DNA of 64,000 bases from Streptomyces jeddahensis (GCF_001642995.1 NZ_LOHS01000052.1:1-64000); one strand, 5' to 3'; shown: positions 23,485 through 31,847, numbered from the stretch's first letter. Notes: generated from the letters alone by a model not told the origin. Program-made: numbers and translations.

Positions 23485-25074
23485 TCATGGATCCAACGGC
23501 TCCAACGCCCCCTTCCGCGCCGCCTCACGGGCCAGCGTGCGCTCGTGTTCCGGGTTGAGGAACCAGTGGCGGGCCGAGGCCAGCCACCAGGTCGCCGCGA
23601 AGCCCAGCACGACGAGGACGGCGATCGGCGCGTAGTTGAAGGTCTCCCACGTCACCGGGGACACCTGGGGCAGCATGAAGAGGACCGTGATGACACCGAC
23701 CCACACCACCGCGACGATCCCGATCGGCCGTGACCAGGCGCCGAGATGCCACGGCCCGCGCTCGAAGGCGTCGCCCTTCCACAGGCGCAGCAGGGTCGGG
23801 ACGACGTACGCGATGTAGAGGCCGATGACCGCGATCGAGGTCACCGCCGCGTACGCCGTGACGTTGATCAGGTACGGCAGGCCCAGCACGAGCGCGCCGC
23901 CCGCGGCGAGCCAGACCGCCGCGACCGGGGTGCGCGTCCGCGGGCTGACCGTGTGCCAGACGTGCGAGAGCGGCAGGGCGCCGTCACGCGAAAACGCGTA
24001 GATCATGCGGCTGTTGGCGGTGACGGACGCCATGCCGCAGAACAGTTGTGCGCCGATGACGACGAGGAGCAGCAGCTTGCCGGCCGTCGCGCCGAGCGCG
24101 TCGAGCAGGATCTGCGCGGGCGGCACGCCGGTCGGGGACTCCAGCGCCCCGTCGTACGACTGGATGGCGAAGGTGAAGCCCAGCAGCAGGACGAAGCCCG
24201 CGATCCACGACGTCCAGATCGACTGAACGATTCCCTTGGGACCAGCGGTCGAGGCGTCGTGGGTCTCCTCGGTCATGTGTGCGGAGGCGTCGTACCCGGT
24301 GAAGGTGTACTGGGCCATCAGCAGACCGAGCAGTACGACGTAGACGCTGCTGCCCCAGCCCGTGTTGTTGACGAACTCCGTGAAGACGAAGCTCGCCGAC
24401 TGGTGGCTGTCCGGTACGAACGTGAGCGCGCCGACGATCACGGCGACGCCGATGACGTGCCACCACACGCTGACGCTGTTGAGCAGGCCGACGATGCGTA
24501 CGCCGAACGTGTTCAGCAGACCGTGCAGCAGCAGGATCGCGGCGAAGAGCAGGATCGTGCGGCCGGGCGTCACCTCGAAGCCGAACTGCAGGTTCAGATA
24601 GGCACCCAGGAACGACGCCGCGCCGAAGTCGATGCCCGCCGTCACCGCGACCTGGCCGAGGACGTTGAACCAGCCCGTGAACCACGCCCACGCCGCGGCG
24701 CTCCGCGACGGCGCCAGCCGGTACGCCCAGTAGTAGAGCCCGGCCGACGTCGGATACGCCGAGCAGATCTCGGCCATCGCAAGGCCGACGAACAGCGTCA
24801 TCAGGCCGACGCCGACCCAGCCCCACGTGATCACGGAGGGACCGCCGGTGTTCATGCCGAACAGGTAGAGAGTCAGGCAGCCGGAGAGGACCGAGATGAT
24901 CGTGAACGAGACCGCGTAGTTGGAGAACGCGGACATGCTGCGCGCGAGGACCTGCGTATAGCCGAGCTGGGCCAGCCGCTCCTCGTCCGTCAGGTGCGCG
25001 GTGCCGGACGCTGACGCGTCCGGCGAGGGCTTTCCGGGGGTTTCAGCGGCACCACCGACCGCGTCGTCTGTCAT
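23485..25074 (-). CDS. APC-superfamily amino-acid/GABA-type permease
   Basis: A 529-residue permease with about 12 membrane segments that imports an amino acid or related amine by proton symport. Family signs are the first-helix region FSNYAVSFTIISVLSG (residues about 50-65), AEICSAYPTSAGLYYWA (about 100-116) and the loop ANSRMIYAFSRDGALPLS (about 355-372). It belongs to the AAT/GABA permease-like branch; substrate cannot be fixed. The first 40 residues are a polar cytoplasmic extension. The start ATG (25074) is contained in a 14-bp perfect inverted repeat, which may hide the start. Confidence 0.88.
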   Translation of the reverse strand: MTDDAVGGAAETPGKPSPDASASGTAHLTDEERLAQLGYTQVLARSMSAFSNYAVSFTIISVLSGCLTLYLFGMNTGGPSVITWGWVGVGLMTLFVGLAMAEICSAYPTSAGLYYWAYRLAPSRSAAAWAWFTGWFNVLGQVAVTAGIDFGAASFLGAYLNLQFGFEVTPGRTILLFAAILLLHGLLNTFGVRIVGLLNSVSVWWHVIGVAVIVGALTFVPDSHQSASFVFTEFVNNTGWGSSVYVVLLGLLMAQYTFTGYDASAHMTEETHDASTAGPKGIVQSIWTSWIAGFVLLLGFTFAIQSYDGALESPTGVPPAQILLDALGATAGKLLLLVVIGAQLFCGMASVTANSRMIYAFSRDGALPLSHVWHTVSPRTRTPVAAVWLAAGGALVLGLPYLINVTAYAAVTSIAVIGLYIAYVVPTLLRLWKGDAFERGPWHLGAWSRPIGIVAVVWVGVITVLFMLPQVSPVTWETFNYAPIAVLVVLGFAATWWLASARHWFLNPEHERTLAREAARKGALEPLDP

Positions 25075-25104
25075 GCCCCCAGCGATTCCCTCGCTGGGGG
25101 CATG
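25072..25104 (-). promoter_or_regulatory. Perfect 14-bp hairpin that includes the permease start codon
   Basis: CATGCCCCCAGCGA (25072-25085), loop TTCCC, TCGCTGGGGGCATG (25091-25104). On the mRNA the loop and its edge read GAGGGA, the only Shine-Dalgarno-like sequence, about 13 nt before the ATG, and the descending arm ends in the start codon. This may be an RNA switch that controls initiation. It could also be a terminator of the upstream helicase, but that gene has its own. Confidence 0.6.
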
Positions 25105-25132
25105 GCATGCGCCCCATGTCCGGGCGAAAGCC

Positions 25133-25168
25133 GAAGGGCCCGGACGACCGAAGTCGTCCGGGCCCTTC
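25133..25168 (-). terminator. 16-bp terminator with a C(UUCG)G tetraloop after the DEAD-box helicase gene
   Basis: GAAGGGCCCGGACGAC (25133-25148) and GTCGTCCGGGCCCTTC (25153-25168) form a perfect 16-bp stem. In the minus-strand transcript the loop is UUCG closed by C-G, an exceptionally stable tetraloop. It lies 20 nt after the helicase stop codon. Confidence 0.85.
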
Positions 25169-25187
25169 AGGGTCTGCTCAGCGCAGG

Positions 25188-27500
25188 TCAGCCGTTCCGC
25201 TTCCAGCGCGGCTTGTCCTGGCGGCGGCCGAAGGAGCCGGTGCCGGAACCGCTTCCGCGGTGGTCGTCACGGCGGTTGTACGGCCGGTCGTGGCCACCGG
25301 AGCGGAAACCGCCGGAGGGGCGGTCGTCGCGGCGGTCGCGGTTGTACGGGCGGTCGTGGCCGCGGTGGCCGCCACGCTCGTCACGGCGGAAGCCGCCGCG
25401 GTCGTTGTCCCGGCGCTCGAAGGAACGGCCGCCACGGTCGCCCCGGTCGTCCCGGCGGAAGCCACCGCGGTCGCCGCGGTCACCCCGGTCGTCACGGCGC
25501 TCGAACGAACGGCCGCCACGGTCACCACGGTCGTCCCGGCGGAAGCCACCACGGTCGCCGCGGTCACCCCGGTCATCACGGCGCTCGAACGAACGGCCCC
25601 CGCGGTCACCGTCGCGACGGTCACGGTCCCGGCCGCCGAAGCCGCCCCGGTCACGGTCCCGGTCGAAGTCCCGGCGGAAACCGCCACGGTCGTCCCGGCG
25701 TTCGAACGAACGCCCACCGCGGTCGCCGTCCCGACGGTCACGGTCGAACCCACGGTCACGGTCCCGGCCACCGAAGCCCCGATCCCGGTCACGGTCCCGG
25801 TCGAAGTCCCGGCGGAAGCCACCACGATCGGCACGGTCACCGCGGTCGCCACGGTCACCCCGGTCGTCCCGGCGCTGACGCTGTTCGTACGACGGGCGCT
25901 CCTCACGCACCGGGCGCTCGTCCCGCACCGGACGCTCGTCACCAGCCGGCTGCTCCTGCAGCGAAACGGTCGCCGGCGCGTCGGCGGACTCCGCCGCCTG
26001 AGCGGAAGCGTCGGCGCCGGCGACAGCGGCCGCCTCGGCCACCGCGGCAGCCGGGTCCTCGCCCCGCTCACGAGCCGCACGGGCGGTCAGCCTGTCGGCC
26101 TCCTCGCGGAGCTCGGCGGCCCGGCGCTCGGCGCGCTCCAGCTGCTTGGCCAGCTCCTTGACCTCGCGCTCGGCCTGCCGCGCTGCGTTACCCGCCGACT
26201 CGGCCTGCACCTCGGTCATCGAACGGGCGCCGGTGATCTCGGCGACCTCCGGTTCGAAGGCACCGCCCGCGTTGATGATGTGGCGCGAGGCGTCGACGCC
26301 CGCGTCCTCCATGAGCCGGAAGATCTGGCGGCGCTGGTGGGGCAGCGCCAGCGACACGACGGTTCCGCTGCGCCCGGCACGGGCCGTACGGCCGGACCGG
26401 TGCAGGTAGTCCTTGTGGTCGCCGGCCGGGTCCACGTTCAGGACGAGGTCGATGCCGTCGACGTGGATGCCGCGGGCCGCGACGTCCGTCGCGACGAGCA
26501 CGTTGACGTACCCGTCCTTGAAGTCGGCCAGGGTGCGGGTACGCGCGCCCTGCGTCATGCCGCCGTGCAGCGCGTCGGCGCGGACGCCCGCGTCGCGGAG
26601 CTGCTCGGCGACGCGGTCGGCGCCCAGCTGGGTGCGGACGAAGATGATGGTGCGGCCCTTGCGGGCGGCGATGGCGGCCGTCACGGGCGCCTTGTCGCGC
26701 GGCTTCACGATCAGGATGTGGTGGGTCATGGTGGTGACCGCACCGGCGGACGGGTCGACCTCGTGCGTGACCGGCTTGTTCAGGTAGCGCTTGACCAGGG
26801 TGTCGATCTCGTCTTCGAGCGTGGCGGAGAACAGCATGCGCTGGCCGCCCTCGGGCACCTGGTCGAGGAGCTCGGTGACCTCGGGCAGGAAGCCCAGGTC
26901 GGCCATCTGGTCGGCCTCGTCGAGTACGGCGATCTGCACGCTGTCGAGCGAGCAGGCGCCGCGGTTGATGATGTCGCGCAGTCGGCCGGGGGTGGCGACG
27001 AGGATGTCGACGCCGCGCTCGAGGGCGTAGATCTGGTTGCCCATGGACGTACCGCCGCAGACGACCTTCATCTTCAGGCCGAGGACGTCCCCGTACGGCT
27101 GCAGCGCATCCGCGACCTGCATCGCGAGCTCACGGGTGGGGGTGAGGATGACACCGCGGGGGTGCTTCTTCTCGGTGTGGCCGCCGGCCAGCGTCGCGAG
27201 CAGCGGCAGGCCGAAGGAGAGGGTCTTGCCGGAGCCGGTGCGGCCGCGGCCGAGGATGTCCTTGCCGGCCAGGGCGTCCGGGATGGTCGCGGCCTGGATC
27301 GGGAACGGGGTCGTGACACCGTTCTGCGCGAGCTTGCGGACGACGCCCTCGGGCAGTCCGAGGTCGGCGAAGGTGAGCTCAGGCGCGGCGTCGGCGACGG
27401 TCTCGGCGACGTCGGCTGCTGCCGCGACCTCCGCGATCTCGACCTCGAGGTCGATCTCGTTCTCGGGCAGGACGGAACGGTCAGTACTGGAAACGGACAT
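25188..27500 (-). CDS. DEAD-box RNA helicase with a long Arg/Asp/Gly-rich tail
   Basis: A 770-residue ATP-dependent RNA helicase. The core (residues about 40-410) has the Q-motif TFADLGL, Walker A GRTGSGKT, PTRELA, ATPGRL, DEAD (as DEADQM), SAT, and HRSGRTARAG. A short coiled coil (about 440-490) precedes a roughly 220-residue tail of repeated DRGGRSFERRDDRGDRGGFR units, which is an RNA-binding and probably phase-separating region. The tail is coded by repetitive DNA (25280-25880). The start is ATG 27500 after a GGAAGG. Likely roles are ribosome assembly or mRNA turnover. Confidence 0.92.
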   Translation of the reverse strand: MSVSSTDRSVLPENEIDLEVEIAEVAAAADVAETVADAAPELTFADLGLPEGVVRKLAQNGVTTPFPIQAATIPDALAGKDILGRGRTGSGKTLSFGLPLLATLAGGHTEKKHPRGVILTPTRELAMQVADALQPYGDVLGLKMKVVCGGTSMGNQIYALERGVDILVATPGRLRDIINRGACSLDSVQIAVLDEADQMADLGFLPEVTELLDQVPEGGQRMLFSATLEDEIDTLVKRYLNKPVTHEVDPSAGAVTTMTHHILIVKPRDKAPVTAAIAARKGRTIIFVRTQLGADRVAEQLRDAGVRADALHGGMTQGARTRTLADFKDGYVNVLVATDVAARGIHVDGIDLVLNVDPAGDHKDYLHRSGRTARAGRSGTVVSLALPHQRRQIFRLMEDAGVDASRHIINAGGAFEPEVAEITGARSMTEVQAESAGNAARQAEREVKELAKQLERAERRAAELREEADRLTARAARERGEDPAAAVAEAAAVAGADASAQAAESADAPATVSLQEQPAGDERPVRDERPVREERPSYEQRQRRDDRGDRGDRGDRADRGGFRRDFDRDRDRDRGFGGRDRDRGFDRDRRDGDRGGRSFERRDDRGGFRRDFDRDRDRGGFGGRDRDRRDGDRGGRSFERRDDRGDRGDRGGFRRDDRGDRGGRSFERRDDRGDRGDRGGFRRDDRGDRGGRSFERRDNDRGGFRRDERGGHRGHDRPYNRDRRDDRPSGGFRSGGHDRPYNRRDDHRGSGSGTGSFGRRQDKPRWKRNG
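25280..25880. repeat. Imperfect repeats coding for the RGD-rich tail of the DEAD-box helicase
   Basis: Blocks such as cggtcgtcacggcgctcgaa and cggaagccaccgcggtcgcc recur every 75-90 bp. All units are multiples of three and keep one frame open on the minus strand. The regular spacing can be mistaken for a CRISPR array, but both repeat and spacer encode the same peptide motif. Confidence 0.8.
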
Positions 27501-27814
27501 GCGAAATGCGAAACCTTCCGGAGTCTCGGCACGCGCCCAAACTCCGTGAAGTTGCAATCGACCGCCTCAATGCGGTCCGGCCACGGCAAGGGAGAGTACG
27601 CGCCACACGCGGCGCGTCATGAAGGCGCCGGGCAAATGGGATCAAACGATCTGCCACCATACGCACCCTCCACCCCCGAGCGCAAACCGCGCCCATACAC
27701 GCAGCTCAGGGCGGTGCACAGCAGACACGCGTCAGGGCGGTGCGCCAAAGACACGCGCCCCACCCCGCCGGCCCGCCGCCACTTCCCGAGCCCGCCACCT
27801 CCCCCAGCCCCTGC
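27501..27814. other. Upstream region of the DEAD-box helicase (314 bp)
   Basis: This contains the promoter and leader of the helicase gene and the 3' flank of the lipoprotein gene. I see no gene or strong hairpin. A long helicase leader could be significant, because DEAD-box helicase mRNAs are often autoregulated, but nothing specific is visible. Confidence 0.4.
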
Positions 27815-28357
27815 CTACACCGGCTGTCCCGCCGCCGGCGAGGGCTCCTGCCCGGACGGCGCCGCCGCGCTCCGCGCCGCCCTCTGCTCGTGGGCCGACG
27901 ACGACGGTTCCGCGGTCGTGGGGTCCATGCTCGGGGTCGGTGACGGCTCCGTCGGTGACGGTTCCGTGGGCGTGGGCGTCGTCGTCGGCTCGGGCTTGGG
28001 CTTGGGTTTCTTGCTGGGCTTCGACCTCGACGGCGACGCCTGCGGGGACCCGGGCTTCTCGCTCGCCTTCCGCCCGGGCGCGTCGTCACCGGAGGCCGAC
28101 TCCGAGGGCAGGGCCGACTCCGACGCAGAGCCCCTGGGGTGCGGCACGCCCTGCGCCGCGTCGCCGCCGTGCCCGTACTGGGAGCCGCTGCCCGCCGACC
28201 CCGCCCCGCCACCGTCGGGAGCGGCGGCACCGCGCGGTCCGGCGGACTGGGAAGGGGACCGCCCCGCCCCGTCGTCGCTCACGCTCATGCAGCCTGCGGT
28301 CGCCGCGACGGCCACCGCCACGGCAGCCCAACGGACGGATGGGAGTAACTGGCGCAC
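27815..28357 (-). CDS. Small lipoprotein with a Pro/Ser/Thr-rich low-complexity body and a TTA codon
   Basis: A 180-residue exported protein: n-region MRQLLPSVRW, hydrophobic core AAVAVAVAA, then lipobox TAGC with Cys23 the predicted lipidated residue. The mature part is disordered, with PTEPSPTEPSPTPS repeats and a Lys/Pro-rich patch, and shows no recognisable domain. The GTG start at 28357 is backed by GGAGG 9 nt upstream. Codon 4 is TTA (plus-strand taa, 28346-28348), so synthesis should depend on bldA. The divergent and downstream genes give no functional clue. Confidence 0.8.
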   Translation of the reverse strand: MRQLLPSVRWAAVAVAVAATAGCMSVSDDGAGRSPSQSAGPRGAAAPDGGGAGSAGSGSQYGHGGDAAQGVPHPRGSASESALPSESASGDDAPGRKASEKPGSPQASPSRSKPSKKPKPKPEPTTTPTPTEPSPTEPSPTPSMDPTTAEPSSSAHEQRAARSAAAPSGQEPSPAAGQPV

Positions 28358-28370
28358 GGGCGGGCACCTC

Positions 28371-28587
28371 CGGGGCGCGGAACGCTGAGATCAGTGCAGG
28401 GGGCTGACATCAGTGCAGGGGAACAGGTCTCCTCTGCCCAACTCCCGCAGCCCGCAAGAAGACACGGATCCCGCACCGGACGGCGCAGGATCCCGCACCG
28501 GACAGCGCACTCGGGCGGCACCCGGGCCGGGCCCCGGTGCCCCCTCTCCCCCTACTCGGCGGGCCGCCCTACCAGGACCCGCCCGCC
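28371..28587. other. Intergenic gap of 217 bp
   Basis: Nothing recognisable except a short direct repeat of gggctgacatcagtgcaggg-type sequence at 28393-28423 (two copies of atcagtgcaggg). Confidence 0.4.
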
Positions 28588-28938
28588 TCAGCCGTACCCC
28601 AGCGCATGCAACCGCGCGTCATCGATCCCGAAGTGGTGCGCGATCTCGTGCACCACGGTCACCTCGGTCTCGACCACCACGTCCTCGCGCGACTCGCACA
28701 TGCGCAGCGTCGGCCCCCGGTAGATCGTGATGCGATCCGGCAGCACCCCCGCGTACCACTCGCCGCGATCGGTCAGCGGAGTCCCCTCGTAGAGCCCGAG
28801 CAGCTCGGGGTCGTCGGCGGGCGGTTCGTCCTCGACGAACACCGCCACGTTGTCCATCAGCCGCGTCAGCTCCGGCGGGATCCGGTCCAGCGCCTCGGCG
28901 ACCAGTTCCTCGAACTCCTCGCGCGTCATCTCCAGCAC
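28588..28938 (-). CDS. Small zincin-like metallopeptidase family protein
   Basis: A 116-residue protein of the widespread actinobacterial zincin-like family. The zinc motif HEIAHHFGIDD (HExxH plus a third ligand Asp) lies at residues about 98-108, near the C-terminus, and the family's ITIYRGP strand precedes it. There is no signal peptide, so it is cytoplasmic. The GTG at 28938 gives the usual VLEMTREEFEELV start; GACAAT ending 6 nt before it suggests a leaderless message. ATG 28929 is an alternative. Substrate is unknown. It is divergent from the metallophosphoesterase at 29052. Confidence 0.85.
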   Translation of the reverse strand: MLEMTREEFEELVAEALDRIPPELTRLMDNVAVFVEDEPPADDPELLGLYEGTPLTDRGEWYAGVLPDRITIYRGPTLRMCESREDVVVETEVTVVHEIAHHFGIDDARLHALGYG

Positions 28939-29051
28939 ACGGCCATTGTCGGCTACGACGCCCCGTATCGAACGGTGCACGAGAGCATGCCGCACATCCA
29001 CCCGTGCGCCCAGGGGGCATACGGGGCCGCGCATGTGGGCATACGGGACCA

Positions 29052-30734
29052 ATGGCCCGCGTCCTCGCCCGCGTTCTGGAGCTTTTACAGCGCAGCGTCC
29101 CGCGCCGCCGCCGCATGCCGCTGCGCCCACAGAGTGTTCCCGCCGCACTCGCACGCCACGTGCCCGCGGCGCTGCTGCGCCACCGCCGATCCCGCCGCCC
29201 CGACCCCGTAGGCGAACTGGTCCACGTCCCTCCCCCGCACCCCTTCGGCCGCGCGCTCGGCCTCGTCGCGGTCGTGCTGCTCGGCGCCTGGCTGGGACTG
29301 CTGGTCGTGGGCAGTGTCCGCGCCCCGGTCGGGCCGGTGGACACCCGGATGGCGCTGCGGCCGTCCCTCAGCGGCGGCACGAAGATCAACATCTCCCCGC
29401 TCGGCGCCCTGGAGCTCCGCTCCCACATCGCACCCATCCGCCTGGACGTGGACGTGGACCGGCTCGACCCGGTGCGCGCCGAGGCCCTGGTCCGCCATCC
29501 GGAACGGCTGTCCGGACTGCAGGACGAGGTGACCCGCGACGTCGGGGACGGCACGCGCGACCTGGCCGTACGCTCCTGCGTCGCCGTCGTCTCGGGCGCG
29601 ACCGCCCTTGGACTCGCCGTCTACCGCCGCCCCCGCCGCGCCCTCGCGGCCGGCGGCCTCGCCCTGACACTGCTGGCCGCCTCCGCCGGCACGGCCCTCG
29701 CCACCTGGAACCCGAACTCGGTCCTCGAGCCGAAGTTCTCCGGCCTGCTCACCAGCGCCCCGTCCGCCGTCGGCAACGCCCGCAGCATCGTCACCGAATT
29801 CGACGTCTACCAGAAGGAGTTGGCCCGTCTGGTCACCAACGTCACCAAGCTGTACGACGTGACGTCCACGCTCCCCGCGTACCAGCCGGACCCGTCCACG
29901 ATCCGCGTGCTGCACGTCTCGGACATCCACCTCAATCCGGCGAGCTGGCACATCATCTCGTCGCTCGTCGAGCAGTACGAGATCGATGTCATCGTCGACT
30001 CCGGCGACACGATGGACCACGGCTCGGCCGCCGAGAACGCCTTCCTGGACCCCATCGAGGACCTGGGCGCCCCCTACGTCTGGGTGCGCGGCAACCACGA
30101 CTCCCTCACCACCCAGCGCTACCTGGAGGACATGAAGAACGTCCACGTGCTGGACGAGGGCAGGGCGGTCTCCGTCGGCGGCCTGCGGTTCGCCGGGACG
30201 GGCGACCCGCAGTACACGCCCGACCGCTCGGTCAAGGCGCAGGGCGATCCGGCCGAGCGCATGGCGGGCATCCGGCTCGCCTCGGCGCTGCGCGACCAGG
30301 AGGCGGCCGGGACGCCCGTCGACATCGCGGTCGTCCACAATCCGGTGGCGGCCCGGGAGACGGACGGCGAGGTGCCGCTCGTCCTCGCCGGCCACGTCCA
30401 CCACGAGGAGATGGAGGTCATGAAGCTCGGCACCCGGCTGCGGATCGAGGGGTCGACGGGCGGGAGCGGGCTACGGGCGGTCGAGGGCAAGCACCCCGAC
30501 CCGGTCCAGGCCTCCGTCCTCTATCTGGACCGCGACACCAAGCGCCTGCAGGCCTGGGACGAGATCAAGCTGGGCGGCTTGGGCCTGACGACGGCCGAGG
30601 TCAGCCGCCACCTCCCCGAAGAGAACCAGCCAGGCGCCCCCACGACACCGACGCCGTCCACGGCCTCCCCGTCCAAGGCCTTACCGGGCACGCCTTCCCC
30701 GGGCACGCCCTCTACGCCCCGGTCGTCGCCGTGA
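29052..30734 (+). CDS. Membrane-anchored metallophosphoesterase with two TTA codons
   Basis: A 560-residue protein with an Arg-rich N-terminus, a membrane segment at residues about 70-95 (LGLVAVVLLGAWLGLLVVG), a second near 200-240, and a calcineurin-like phosphoesterase domain (about 280-500). Its metal ligands are VSDIHLN, DSGDTMDH, RGNHDS and AGHVHH. The catalytic part is likely outside the membrane. The C-terminal 35 residues are Pro/Thr-rich. ATG 29052 is used, with only a weak CGGGA upstream. TTA occurs at codon 12 (29085-29087) and near the end (30681-30683), so bldA should be needed. Physiological substrate is unknown. Confidence 0.82.
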   Translation: MARVLARVLELLQRSVPRRRRMPLRPQSVPAALARHVPAALLRHRRSRRPDPVGELVHVPPPHPFGRALGLVAVVLLGAWLGLLVVGSVRAPVGPVDTRMALRPSLSGGTKINISPLGALELRSHIAPIRLDVDVDRLDPVRAEALVRHPERLSGLQDEVTRDVGDGTRDLAVRSCVAVVSGATALGLAVYRRPRRALAAGGLALTLLAASAGTALATWNPNSVLEPKFSGLLTSAPSAVGNARSIVTEFDVYQKELARLVTNVTKLYDVTSTLPAYQPDPSTIRVLHVSDIHLNPASWHIISSLVEQYEIDVIVDSGDTMDHGSAAENAFLDPIEDLGAPYVWVRGNHDSLTTQRYLEDMKNVHVLDEGRAVSVGGLRFAGTGDPQYTPDRSVKAQGDPAERMAGIRLASALRDQEAAGTPVDIAVVHNPVAARETDGEVPLVLAGHVHHEEMEVMKLGTRLRIEGSTGGSGLRAVEGKHPDPVQASVLYLDRDTKRLQAWDEIKLGGLGLTTAEVSRHLPEENQPGAPTTPTPSTASPSKALPGTPSPGTPSTPRSSP

Positions 30735-30881
30735 CGGAGCCGCTCCGCCCGGCGGCACACGCCGGGCGACACCGGCGCCGCCGCCCGCCCGACTGCCGAT
30801 CACGCGATCGCCGCTCCCCCGCCCCTGACCTGCGCCTGCGCAGTCTCCGACCGGTCCCGCACCGGCCCGCCGGAAACCGTT

Positions 30882-30911
30882 TTGGCGATAGCTCCCCGCA
30901 TCCCATATGCT
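30882..30911 (+). promoter_or_regulatory. Promoter of the tRNA-Glu-Asp-Phe cluster
   Basis: TTGGCG (30882-30887), 18 nt, TATGCT (30906-30911), giving a start about 38 nt before tRNA-Glu. A single terminator follows tRNA-Phe, so the three tRNAs probably form one transcript. Confidence 0.6.
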
Positions 30912-30955
30912 TCTCACGTCCCCGACGCGCTGAGAAGCGCCCAGGCGGGCCCTTA

Positions 30956-31028
30956 GCCCTCATCGTCTAGTGGCCCAGGACGCCGCCCTTTCAAGGCGGT
31001 AGCACGGGTTCGAATCCCGTTGGGGGCA
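30956..31028 (+). tRNA. tRNA-Glu (TTC)
   Basis: A 73-nt cloverleaf with loop CTTTCAA (anticodon TTC), acceptor GCCCTCA/TGGGGGC and a GTTCGAAT T-loop. Confidence 0.97.
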
Positions 31029-31067
31029 CGCAACACCGTGTGCGACACTGTTCGTACACAACAGCTT

Positions 31068-31142
31068 GGTCCTGTGGAGCAGTTTGGAGTGCTCGCCACC
31101 CTGTCAAGGTGGAGGCCGCGGGTTCAAATCCCGTCAGGACCG
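31068..31142 (+). tRNA. tRNA-Asp (GTC), first copy
   Basis: A 75-nt cloverleaf with loop CTGTCAA (anticodon GTC) and discriminator G. It is identical over its whole length to the copy at 37420-37494, while the flanks differ. Confidence 0.97.
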
Positions 31143-31166
31143 CTGCGATTCTCTCGCGGATCGCGT

Positions 31167-31240
31167 GGCTGGGTAGCTCAGTTGGTACGAGCGTCCGCCT
31201 GAAAAGCGGAAGGTCGCCGGTTCGACCCCGGCCCCAGCCA
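31167..31240 (+). tRNA. tRNA-Phe (GAA)
   Basis: A 74-nt cloverleaf with loop CTGAAAA (anticodon GAA), acceptor GGCTGGG/CCCAGCC and discriminator A. Confidence 0.97.
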
Positions 31241-31246
31241 CAACCG

Positions 31247-31274
31247 AAAGCCCCGTCCCCCGGACGGGGCTTTT
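31247..31274 (+). terminator. Rho-independent terminator of the tRNA cluster
   Basis: AAAGCCCCGTC (31247-31257), 5-nt loop, GACGGGGCTTT (31263-31273), followed by a T. It begins 6 nt after tRNA-Phe. Confidence 0.85.
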
Positions 31275-31572
31275 CCCGTTCCCACAGGAACGCCGTCGCA
31301 ACGCGGCCACCACCAACACAAGCCACTCCTGCCCCACAGCCACCAGCCCGCCCTGAGAGTGCCCCAAGAGCACCCAGAGACGCCCTGGCGCGGCGGGAGC
31401 GTTTTCGTGCCGTCCGGCCGCGCCGACCGCCTCTACCGCGATTTCCCTCGTGCATCAAGTCACGAAAATCCGCGTCATGACCGTGTGGATCCGCTGCCGG
31501 TCTACTGGAAGCCAGGTATCCCCGGAAAAGTCTGAAGCTCTCCGACGGACCTTCAGGGAAACGGAATTCGCC

Positions 31573-31782
31573 ATGAAAACACCCACCTGGACTCGCCGTG
31601 CGATACGTTGGGCATCCGGCGCCGTGATCGCATCCAGTGCCGTGCTGATACCGGTCAGCACCGCTTCCGCCGCCCCGCAATCCTCCGGGCAAGTGAAGGA
31701 ATCCGCCCCTTCCACAGTCTGCTACTGGGCGTACGCCGAGGACATATACGGCAACTGGGCGTACGCGGAGACATGCGAGTGA
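31573..31782 (+). CDS. Small secreted peptide with an internal WAYAE repeat
   Basis: A 69-residue preprotein: Arg-containing n-region (MKTPTWTRRAIRW), hydrophobic core and an A-x-A signal peptidase site near STASA, leaving a mature peptide of about 36 residues. The mature end contains CYWAYAEDIYGNWAYAETCE: two Cys that can form one disulfide, and WAYAED/WAYAET repeated. No family is recognised. The ATG at 31573 has a GGGA/ACGGA region upstream. Possible roles are wall-associated peptide, signal or inhibitor; no modification or export gene is next to it. It is separated from the convergent secreted protein by a 36-bp palindrome. Confidence 0.75.
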   Translation: MKTPTWTRRAIRWASGAVIASSAVLIPVSTASAAPQSSGQVKESAPSTVCYWAYAEDIYGNWAYAETCE

Positions 31783-31811
31783 CGAAAGCCCGGCTGCATC
31801 CCCGATCGGGA

Positions 31812-31847
31812 CACAACCCCGCCGAAGAATTCTTCGGCGGGGTTGTG
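31812..31847. terminator. 36-bp perfect palindrome, bidirectional terminator
   Basis: CACAACCCCGCCGAAGAA (31812-31829) is followed at once by its exact complement (31830-31847). It lies between two convergent small exported-protein genes and can fold on either strand. Confidence 0.75.

Noticed and set aside
25280..25880. Possible CRISPR array (regular repeats of about 25-30 bp)
   Set aside because: Repeats and 'spacers' encode the same peptide motif in one frame, units are multiples of three, and no cas genes are near.
25107..28388. 1093-codon open frame on the plus strand
   Set aside because: It is a shadow of the DEAD-box helicase and the lipoprotein. Its Val/Ala/Thr-rich low-complexity sequence follows from the RGD tail on the other strand.
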